5,521 nt of DNA, from positions 1 to 5,521 of the forward strand of contig JAHDCT010000079.1 in NCBI GenBank assembly GCA_020629735.1. Direction: 5' to 3'. This document shows, one piece after another, positions 1 through 5,521 of this stretch. Positions within the stretch are counted from its first letter, which is position 1. Every line of letters begins with the position of its first letter. Below the pieces are notes generated by a model. The model was given only the letters and a program-made list of their open reading frames with translations. It had not been told where the DNA came from and did no database searches. A program made the translations under genes and the position numbers. The DNA comes from a bacterium (lineage in GTDB: Bacteria > Patescibacteriota > Gracilibacteria > Absconditabacterales > Absconditicoccaceae).

Positions 1-71
1 CAGAGAGAATCAGATTTGAACTGATAACTGAGGTGCCGAAGACCTCCGTGTTCCCATTACACCATCCCCCT
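1..71 (-). tRNA. tRNA with anticodon UCG, probably tRNA-Trp reading CGA/CGG
   Basis: A full cloverleaf folds on the minus strand: acceptor AGGGGGA with UCUCUCU (two G-U pairs), D stem GUGU/ACAC, anticodon stem GAGGU/ACCUC with loop CUUCGGC (anticodon UCG), a 4-nt variable loop, T stem AUCAG/CUGAU with loop UUCAAAU, and discriminator G at position 1. Any encoded CCA tail would lie outside the window. By standard rules it would be tRNA-Arg. However, the acceptor start A1-U72, G2-C71 and discriminator G73 match bacterial tRNA-Trp. The D loop (AAUGGGA) has G rather than the A20 used by bacterial ArgRS. Together with CGA/CGG codons at conserved Trp positions in this window, I infer charging with tryptophan. 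The fold is seen directly; the charging is inference. It lies 11 bases after the 63-aa ORF, so it may share its transcript. Confidence 0.88.
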
Positions 72-82
72 ATGAATTACAC

Positions 83-274
83 TTACTTACTCTTTTTTAG
101 GATTTTTTCATATGCCCATGGTCATAAGTTAGTAAGCAATAATGTTACTCCAGCAATGGTAAGCGCATATGAATCAGACAAGTTTTCAACAATTTCTCAA
201 CATTTTTGTGTCAAAAGATCACCATACGCTTGTGCTTGTCTTTTTACTTCCCATATTGGATGTACTGATTCCAT
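83..274 (-). CDS. Small hypothetical protein, 63 aa, with one hydrophobic segment
   Basis: The product is not recognised. Read with UGA=Gly, the ORF runs from ATG (274) to TAA (83-85) and starts MESVHPIWEV. It contains two internal TGA codons (residues 26 and 51). The N-terminal half is polar and likely helical. Residues about 37-55 are hydrophobic (ALTIAGVTLLLTNLGPWAY) and are followed by a lysine-rich tail, so a single membrane-anchored helix with a basic cytoplasmic end is possible. An in-frame TAA lies just upstream of the ATG, which limits the start. There is no clear Shine-Dalgarno site. It is the last ORF of the leftward group, 55 bases after the 104-aa gene and 11 bases before the tRNA. 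An overlapping plus-strand reading frame (33-293) is also open but runs into the tRNA and looks non-coding. Confidence 0.6.
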
Positions 275-329
275 ATCAATTTGTTATGAATAAATACCGC
301 TTCACAACATGCTTCTTCACTTAATCTGA

Positions 330-644
330 TTATTTTAGGCTCATTCTATGTGCTCTTCTTAAGTATCTTCTATATGCTCGACTTTGTCTTCCTATTTCAA
401 CAAAGGTCGGTTCTCCTCCACTTGGTTTACGTCTCAGCCTATATCCATCTGGGTCTTCACGACATGAGGTTCTATCGCACACCCGCTTTCATGATCTCAT
501 AAACCAAATATAGGTACTTCACTTTGGATTCGTGTACTCCCTTTTAAGTCCTTCGTTTGATCTTGTTTTGGGTCATGCCAAAAGCTTCTGCTTTGCTTGT
601 TGAGCTTTTTTCTTTGCGATTCATTGCTTATTGGTTCTCGCCAT
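330..644 (-). CDS. Hypothetical very basic protein, 104 aa
   Basis: The family is not recognised. The frame starts MARTNKQGIA at ATG 644 and ends MSLK-TAA at 330-332. An in-frame TAA a few codons upstream of the ATG fixes the start well. It has four TGA (Gly) codons, one CGG (residue 54) and one CGA (residue 89), the last two read as Trp here. Arg and Lys dominate from end to end: a lysine/glutamine-rich N-terminus (residues 1-30), a central hydrophobic patch YIWFMR near residue 45, two cysteines (56 and 61), and an arginine-rich C-terminus (YRRYLRRAHR). This composition suggests a nucleic-acid- or ribosome-binding protein; that is inference from composition only. It begins 43 bases after the 280-aa gene, behind a promoter-like sequence. 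Confidence 0.68.
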
Positions 645-653
645 AGAAGATTA

Positions 654-682
654 CATATAAAACACATACTTAAGAACACCAA
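654..682 (-). promoter_or_regulatory. Possible promoter of the 104-aa gene
   Basis: On the minus strand, TTGGTG (682-677) and TATATG (659-654) are separated by exactly 17 bases, and the ATG follows 9 bases after the -10-like box. Transcription would start within a few bases of the start codon, giving almost no leader. The match is imperfect and AT-rich sequence makes chance hits common. It overlaps the last three bases of the preceding stop codon region only by proximity. Confidence 0.3.
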
Positions 683-687
683 GATAC

Positions 688-1530
688 TTATTTGTGAAGC
701 AATTTCAAAACCTGATCAGAAGAAAATGTCCAGTCTAATTCTTTCTGTAAAAACTCCTTATTTCAGAGTGAAATATTTTGATAATCACACTCTTCTCATA
801 GTAACCATGCTTCGAATAGCGCAAGAATTTCTTCATCGTCTATATTTAACTGGAGAGTTTGACCTGCTCATTGGTCGATGTACTCTGCTTTAATGAAGTA
901 CCTCTTCTCTCAAAGAAATTTAATTATCTCAGAAACCTCGTCTTCGATTACTGCAAAGTTATCTTGAAGAGGCATTTGCACAGTGATATGATTTAGTCAT
1001 TTTTCTCAACTACTTATTTTACCAACCAAGAGGGTCAGTCATAAAATGAATGACAATGCTCATGAAACACTCTTTTCGTCAATAATTTTATACAAAGTTC
1101 CACTATCAAATGTATGTCCATGTATTTTTACAAACTTGCTTTTCTCAAAGTTAGCTACAACGTCTAATCTTTGTAAAATCTCTTCTAGCCATTCTATTTT
1201 ATGAGCATTTGCTCTATATAAGTACGAATCTATCTCTCCGTTTTCTTCATCAAATCGCGTGTATGCACATAGTCATTGTAAAACGATGTCTCTTTTACAC
1301 TTTGGCTTCTTTTCTTCTTCTCTTACAACTATATACGGAATTTTTACAGCATTTCATATCTCTTTAATTCTTTTTGAAAAGACTTTTCCTTTATGTAAAA
1401 CCACGACATTTTCGACATTCAGGTTTACTGTCGCTTCCTTGGTATAGAGAGAGATTTTTGACTCTCATCTTACTTCGTCAGCTGTCAAACATCAAGACAT
1501 CTCTGTGTCATGTACGAGACTATAGTTCAT
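688..1530 (-). CDS. 280-aa protein coupled to ftsW; two LAGLIDADG-like repeats (tentative)
   Basis: The product is not firmly recognised. The ATG (1530) shares one base with the ftsW stop (TAATG), implying translational coupling. The stop is TAA at 688-690. The frame holds 12 TGA (Gly) codons and one CGA (residue 92). Residues 1-78 look beta-rich and end in a charged stretch (EEEKKPKCK). Two similar blocks follow. Residues about 80-152 run helix VLQGLCAYTWF, strand, helix IEWLEEILQRL, strand, strand, helix. Residues about 157-243 run helix FILGLTLLVGKI, strand ITVQMPL, helix EVSEIIKFL, strands, helix EEILALFEAWL. This order and the x-x-G-L helix starts resemble tandem LAGLIDADG domains, but the catalytic acidic residue at the helix end is absent (Thr/Val region). 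A domesticated, inactive DNA-binding role (compare WhiA) is one possibility, but no C-terminal HTH is visible. The LAGLIDADG reading is inference; the gene itself is solid. Confidence 0.85.
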
Positions 1531-2834
1531 TAGGCTCTTTGTATAATTTTATGTAAAAGCATTACCTCAAGCATATTAATAATCAGTGCTGATCACCCAT
1601 GACTTAAAAATGGCAGCGTTACTCAGGTCAAAGGGATGATATTTACATTTACTCCAATGTTTACAAAAGCTTGAAAGATCAGGAGTGACAGGAGTCAGAC
1701 TACCATAGCTCTGTCATAGTTATCCGTTACCTTTTTAAGTCACTTTAGTCAGTGGTAGACAAGCATAAAGTAGAAAAAAAGTAGCAGAAGATTTCATGCG
1801 AATCAGACTTCTTCTGAGAAGGCAGCAAAAATAAAGTCGCTTTGTGCTTCTGGTATATATCCAAACTTTTGTAATCATTTTCCATATCCTCATCAAAACA
1901 ATCATCATCCTCCTACTGCAATAAGAGCTTGATTTGTTTGTCGACCAATTCATCTAGAACTTGGGTCAGCATCAGGATCAAAAAAGTATTCTAACCTTTG
2001 TTGAACATAAGACTTTTCAGACTCTGGCATTCCTTTCATTCTCTGACTTGTGACAAGCTGGGCTATAGAAAAGGTTCCAAGCACAAACACTACAAACACA
2101 AGTCATATATGCTTGGTATATCAGGTTATATACCAATATATAATCAAGGATATTGGTCACAAAATCATCAAAGTTCACCGATCTGATAGGTATACGAAAA
2201 TTCACAGACATACAATTGAAATAACACAGAAACTAATAAACAAGGACCAATCATCAAATGTCTTTCTCTTTCTCATCAACCATCAAGTGAGAAAGAAAAT
2301 ATATCAAAGCTTAAAAAATTCTCCTGGCTGAATAGTAAAAAATCAAAGGTCTAACCATAACGTTACTCCTTTACCTAAATCGTCTGCAAGTGGCGAAAAG
2401 AGAAGAAAGACCAATACTATTGTGGCGAGAAAAAAGTAATTATGATACTTCTTAAGTAACTTCCATGGCAAAAAATAGAGAACTGCGCATCAAACTAGTC
2501 CTATAAAGAGCTTTTGTACCTGCCCGAAAAAATAATAATAATTTGATGTTTCAGCCAATACACCCTTACTCACTAGATCAAGCGTGAGTTGAAATGATTC
2601 ATGAATACTCACACTAAACATAGCTCACATTCAGAAAAATACGAGACATACTCAAAAGAACAGTATTCGCCAGCCCCTACTTAAGCTTAAGACGAAGAGT
2701 CCAACAAGAATCAGTAAAGATATAACCAGAAATATTATCGATATCATGAGATCAAAAACGCGATGTTTTGGTAAAATTCAATTGCTTCAAAGTCTACTTT
2801 TCAAGATCCAAGTTTCAACTCATTTTCTTCTCAT
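1530..2834 (-). CDS. ftsW: FtsW, septal peptidoglycan glycosyltransferase (SEDS family)
   Basis: FtsW polymerises lipid II into glycan strands at the division septum, working with a class B PBP. The 434-aa product is a polytopic membrane protein. It carries the SEDS signatures WLDLGFFTIQPGEFFKL (canonical QPSE here QPGE), D-x-GT near residue 219, the loop YFFDPDADPSSRGIG followed by QTNQALIAVGGGG near residue 300, PEAQSDFIFAAFSEEVGF (Asp333), and NIGVNVNIIPLTGVTLPFL followed by SHGGSA near the C-terminus. The VNIG/LTGVTLPF block favours FtsW over RodA. About 28 Gly codons are TGA. CGA at 1941-1943 and CGG at 2178-2180 fall where FtsW has aromatic or bulky hydrophobic residues. ATG 2834 was chosen because the next upstream option (GTG 2906) would overlap the divergent gene. 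It gives a basic N-terminal tail of about 35 residues before the first membrane segment. The stop overlaps the next gene. Confidence 0.95.
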
Positions 2835-2842
2835 CTTCTCTA

Positions 2843-2862
2843 CTGAAAAGTCAACTTTTCAG
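2843..2862. repeat. Perfect 9-bp inverted repeat in the divergent intergenic region
   Basis: CTGAAAAGT and ACTTTTCAG are separated by two bases (CA). The outer flanks CTAC (2840-2843) and GTAG (2865-2868) extend the symmetry with a three-base offset. It sits between the ftsW start (2834) and the divergent start (2897), next to the -35-like box of the rightward promoter. It could be an operator for both directions, or an mRNA hairpin just ahead of ftsW. The symmetry is seen; the function is inference. Confidence 0.55.
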
Positions 2863-2890
2863 TTGTAGATTTCCTTAAATTCTCTATATT
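2863..2890 (+). promoter_or_regulatory. Possible promoter of the PAP2-related gene, leaderless
   Basis: TTGTAG (2863-2868) and TATATT (2885-2890) are 16 bases apart, and the ATG begins 7 bases after the -10-like box, so the transcript could begin at or next to the start codon. No Shine-Dalgarno sequence precedes the ATG. The -35-like box abuts the inverted repeat at 2843-2862. The -10 box is a good match and the -35 box a weak one. Confidence 0.4.
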
Positions 2891-2896
2891 CACGGT

Positions 2897-3367
2897 ATGA
2901 TACCACTCTTTCTTATACCATTTGGAATTGGAATATGTATTCAATGAATCAAAATTTTGATTGATTTTATTGTTGAGAAAAAAATCAGTTTTTCTGCCTT
3001 ACGAAGTTCGTGAGGATTTCCATCGGTTCATAGTGGTATTTCAGCTAGCCTAACGACAATTATGTATTTGTTATACTGAATTTGATCGACTGAATTCGCG
3101 ATTTGCTTCGTTTTTTCATTCCTTTTTCGATACGATGCAGCAAATATCAGATTTGAAGCTGGACAGCATGCTAGTTATCTCAATAAAATATCAGAAGAAT
3201 TAGATGAACTTGCCTGATTCATCTCACACAATAGTTACAAAGTTCCCTTTATGCTTAAAGAAAGGTTAGGACATACGGTATGAGAAGTACTATGATGAAT
3301 TGCTTTATGAATACTCATGACTCTTGCTATGTATACTTTCTTCCCTGCACATTTTGACCTAGCCTAG
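2897..3367 (+). CDS. YuiD/DUF212-type divergent PAP2-related membrane protein
   Basis: This matches the 'acid phosphatase/vanadium-dependent haloperoxidase-related' family (DUF212, B. subtilis YuiD): SSGGFPSVHSG (residues 37-47), YDAANIRFEAGQHASYLN (79-96) and LKERLGHTVGEVLGG (120-134) fall in the family's order and spacing. The 156-aa length is typical. Hydrophobic helices lie at about 1-25, 48-78 and 129-150, so it is an integral membrane protein. The substrate is unknown; relatives of PAP2 enzymes act on lipid or isoprenoid pyrophosphates, so a role in envelope lipid metabolism is inference. The usual PSSHS is PSVHS here. Nine Gly codons are TGA. CGA at 3002-3004 falls where homologues often have Phe or another bulky residue before the (S/G)-T-G-G motif. 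In-frame TAA at 2876 limits the start to ATG 2897. It is divergent from ftsW. Confidence 0.9.
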
Positions 3368-3433
3368 TTACCTTGCCAAGTGCTCTTTGTTTCTAACTTC
3401 CTGCTCCTGCACTTTAACTTGTAGACATATATT

Positions 3434-3462
3434 TTGAAACGTACGCTAAAAAAAATTAATTT
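3434..3462 (+). promoter_or_regulatory. Possible promoter of the ftsQ-like gene
   Basis: TTGAAA (3434-3439) and TAATTT (3457-3462) are exactly 17 bases apart, and the ATG follows after four more bases (TCGT). This would place the transcript start at or just inside the start codon, so the mRNA would be leaderless. It lies in the 99-bp gap after the PAP2-related gene, which otherwise holds no ORF in the recoded frames. No Shine-Dalgarno site is present. Confidence 0.45.
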
Positions 3463-3466
3463 TCGT

Positions 3467-4303
3467 ATGATAAAAGAATTCTTTCTTGGTCCATCTCCCA
3501 AAAAAAACAAGATAAGAAAAAAGAAATCTGGATGGAGTAAATTTCGTCTCAAACGAAAAATATCAAAAAAAATGGTTATCATATTTTTTGTCTTCTTTTT
3601 TTGATCACTCTGAGTTTGGAAACTCTATACACTTTGGTTCCATGATAGCGATCAAGTAATAGAAAGTGTTTTTATTACTGAGGAGTCTAAAATACGATAC
3701 GATTCTGCTGACATTACTACAAGCATTCAAGATTATCTTGTAGGTAAAAATTACAGGCTCTTTACTGCAAACTGACAAGCTGACTTTGATGCATTTATTA
3801 AGACTGAGTTTCCGATCATTGAAAAATTACAAATGGCTCAAACCGAAAATTCACACCATGTTGCGATTAATATTATTTACCATCAACCTCTCATTAGCTT
3901 CCATAATAAAAATAGATCGTGGGTAAGTTGGGAAAACAAGGTCTACTCTGTGCAATCTTGAGATCAACTTCTTGAAGAAACAATTCGCCTTTCTCTACCA
4001 GCTTATACGAACGATTTCACTGACTTAGCATGAATATTTCATCATATCTACGATACTACTCTTTATGATATCTGCTCCAATATATTAGATATACTTGATG
4101 GAAACCTTCTCAGCGATATTCTTTACGAACCGTGATGACAGAAACTTCATATTAGTTATGACTGAAAACTTCTCCTGTTTCATTTAGATAAACTTCTTGA
4201 TCCTCAGCTTGCTAAGCTTCTTGATATATCTCAATACTATCCTGATTACTGAAGTATTAATCAAATAGATCTTTGATCAAGTGAAAACATTATTGTAAAG
4301 TAA
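3467..4303 (+). CDS. ftsQ: FtsQ-like cell-division protein (single-pass, POTRA domain)
   Basis: FtsQ/DivIB links cytoplasmic and periplasmic parts of the divisome. The 278-aa product has the expected order: a very basic cytoplasmic tail (residues 1-35, KKNKIRKKK), one membrane helix (about 36-52, MVIIFFVFFFGSLGVW), a POTRA-like region (about 64-140) ending in VAINIIYHQPLISF, which fits the FtsQ 'I-x-V-x-E-R-x-P' strand, a W-x-x-x-x-x-V-Y segment (152-160), and a C-terminal beta region ending IDLGSSENIIVK, like the 'IDLRF-x-x-x-V-I-V' end of FtsQ. Ten Gly codons are TGA and two codons are CGA (residues 30 and 77). Overall sequence similarity to model FtsQ proteins is low, so the call rests on architecture, motifs and nearby ftsW. 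ATG 3467 is preferred over TTG 3434. mnmA starts 39 bases after the stop. Confidence 0.78.
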
Positions 4304-4342
4304 ATATCGTCCATTTTTTTCTTTATTTTTACTACTCTCCGT

Positions 4343-5404
4343 ATGCGTAAACGCGTTCTCGTGTGAATGTCATGATGAGTTGACTCCTCTGTTGCTGCTC
4401 ATTTGCTTATAGAGCAATGATATGAGGTTATTGCTGGTTTTATGAAAAACTACGCTGACGAAGCTAACCCCAACTGTCATACAAGAGAAGACAGAAACAC
4501 TGCTCTTAAGGTTTCTCAGCAACTTGGCATTAAAACGTTCATTATTTTTGATTTTCGCGAAGAATACCACCAACGCATCATTCAATATATCTATGACTGA
4601 TATCAACAATGACTTACCCCGAATCCTGACGTCCTTTGTAACTCAGAAGTAAAGTTTAAGCTCTTTCTCGATAAGGCGATGGAGCTGGGCTGTGACTACG
4701 TTGCGACCTGACACTATGCACGTATTTCTAAAGATGACCAAGGATACAAACTTCTTAAATGACTCGATCAAAATAAAGATCAAAGTTACTTTCTCTCTGG
4801 ACTCAACCAAGAGCAGCTTTCTAGATCACTTTTCCCAATTTGATCACTTGAGAAAGACCGTGTAAGAGACATCGCTCATGAACGTTGACTTATTAATGCT
4901 GATCGCAAGGATAGTCAAGGTCTCTGCTTCATCTGAAAGGTCCCTATAAGAGAATTTCTCAAGGAAGCCTTACCAGAAAAGACAGGAGATATTCTTGATA
5001 TTAGCTGATCTAAGCTATGAGAGCATGCGGGAGCACATTTCACTACTATCTGACAAAGAACCTGACTATGACTGAGCTGATGACCTCGATATGTAGTAGA
5101 AAAAAATACCGAAACAAACACGGTCATTGTTTCAAAAGATCAAGCAAAAGACCTTATGGCAGACAAGCTTCTTGTTAATTCTTTACACTGGATAAACACA
5201 CCACAAGAACTTCCTCGATCTTGATCCGCCAAAATAAGATATAGACAAACTGATCAAGCCTGTACTGTCTCAACCTATGATTCATGAAACACGCTTATTC
5301 ATTTTGAACAACCTCAAAGAGCTATTTCTGCCGGACAGATTGTTGTACTTTATCAGGGTGACCAGCTTATAGCGAGTTGAGTTATTAAGCAATCGCTAGC
5401 CTAA
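4343..5404 (+). CDS. mnmA: MnmA, tRNA-specific 2-thiouridylase
   Basis: MnmA makes 2-thiouridine at wobble U34 of tRNA-Lys, -Glu and -Gln, activating the base with ATP and taking sulfur from a persulfide carrier. The 353-aa product is close to the usual length. It has the N-terminal PP-loop GMSGGVDSSVAA (residues 8-19), LTPNPDVLCNSEVKF with catalytic Cys99, DYVATGHYARI (118-128), DQSYFLSGL (146-154), SQGLCFIG with catalytic Cys195, TIGQRTGLGLSGG (235-247) and the C-terminal IRYRQTDQACTV. There are 21 TGA codons, including both PP-loop glycines (11, 12) and the Gly of TGH (123). CGA at 5087-5089 occupies the Trp of the family's conserved P-W-Y-V-V motif, the clearest sign here that CGA means Trp. 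It is probably cotranscribed with the ftsQ-like gene upstream (39-base gap, no good -35 seen). Confidence 0.97.
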
Positions 5405-5450
5405 GATCTATCCCTTTCTAATAAGACGAGAAAGAAAAAGTATCGTAAAG

Positions 5451-5521
5451 ATGAAGCATAATACTAATAGTGCAAGGTACTCAACTCAGAGAAACTGAAT
5501 TATTGATTCTTTCGGAAGGAT
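5451..5521 (+). CDS. Possible start of a further gene (5' fragment, cut by window end)
   Basis: From ATG 5451 the frame stays open to the window edge under UGA=Gly, reading MKHNTNSARY and onward with one TGA. A competing frame from GTG 5470 (VQGTQLRETELLILSEG) is also open and looks at least as protein-like. With only about 70 bases I cannot choose, and neither fragment is recognisable. The 46 bases between the mnmA stop and this ATG contain only a short imperfect hairpin (5414-5434). Confidence 0.3.

Noticed and set aside
1..71. Plain tRNA-Arg(UCG)
   Set aside because: The anticodon fits, but discriminator G with A1-U72/G2-C71, lack of A20, and CGA/CGG at Trp positions favour tRNA-Trp. It cannot be excluded from sequence alone.
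33..293. Plus-strand ORF of 86 codons near the left end
   Set aside because: It overlaps the tRNA and the minus-strand 63-aa ORF, matches nothing recognisable, and lies opposite a consistent leftward gene series.
688..1530. Active homing endonuclease or mobile intron at the ftsW end
   Set aside because: No intron or intein boundaries are seen, ftsW is complete, the LAGLIDADG-like helices lack the catalytic acidic residue, and the gene is coupled to ftsW like a resident gene.
1735..1953. Minus-strand ORF starting MNWSTNKSSS, and others at 497-682, 2017-2211, 3364-3582, 4370-4609 and 4915-5127
   Set aside because: These are alternate-frame or antisense shadows of ftsW, the 104-aa gene, the ftsQ-like gene and mnmA, produced because TGA was treated as a stop.
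2050..2331. Plus-strand ORF of 93 codons, and other short plus-strand frames in 1259-2331
   Set aside because: They lie antisense to ftsW and the 280-aa gene, which have strong motifs or a continuous recoded frame. These are shadow frames.
3377..3413. AAGTGC / GCACTT inverted repeat after the PAP2-related gene as a terminator
   Set aside because: The arms are six bases with a loop of nearly thirty bases and no T-tract, which is likely chance.
83..5404. Multiple pseudogenes broken by premature TGA stops
   Set aside because: The TGA codons fall on conserved glycines in every gene, the frames otherwise run cleanly to TAA/TAG, and no frameshifts are needed. Recoding explains all of it.
5414..5434. 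Hairpin CTTTCT / AGAAAG after mnmA as a terminator
   Set aside because: The stem is only six A/T-rich pairs with a nine-base loop, and no T-tract follows on either strand.
1..5521. CRISPR array, insertion sequence or prophage
   Set aside because: I saw no spaced direct repeats, transposase motifs, terminal inverted repeats or phage genes.

Overview
The window reads as protein-coding almost end to end, but only under a doubly altered genetic code. In every gene TGA sits where glycine belongs (about 86 in-frame TGA codons over seven complete genes). CGA and CGG sit where conserved tryptophan or other aromatic residues belong. UGA=Gly is the hallmark of the candidate phyla Absconditabacteria (SR1) and Gracilibacteria. 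UGA=Gly plus CGA/CGG=Trp is, to my knowledge, the Absconditabacterales code (NCBI table 37). The AT-rich, compact layout also fits a reduced Patescibacteria (CPR) genome. With the standard code, all of these genes break into meaningless fragments.

Layout. Two gene groups diverge from a 62-bp intergenic region at 2835-2896. Leftward (minus strand): ftsW (2834-1530), a 280-aa protein whose start overlaps the ftsW stop by one base (1530-688), a 104-aa very basic protein (644-330), a 63-aa small protein (274-83), and a tRNA with anticodon UCG (71-1). The tRNA has tryptophan-type identity features rather than arginine-type ones. Rightward (plus strand): a YuiD/DUF212-type PAP2-related membrane protein (2897-3367), an FtsQ-like division protein (3467-4303), mnmA for tRNA 2-thiouridylation (4343-5404), and possibly the first codons of another gene from 5451.

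How it fits together. FtsW (septal peptidoglycan glycosyltransferase) and FtsQ (divisome scaffold) suggest a small cell-division and envelope cluster arranged around a divergent promoter region. The PAP2-related membrane protein may work on membrane lipid or isoprenoid phosphates (inference). MnmA and the tRNA are translation functions. The most interesting items are the second codon reassignment, for which the window holds both the codons and the likely decoding tRNA, and the 280-aa partner of ftsW. That partner has two repeats resembling catalytically degenerate LAGLIDADG folds. Shine-Dalgarno sites are not evident, and several promoter-like sequences end only 4-9 bases before the start codon, suggesting leaderless or nearly leaderless mRNAs.
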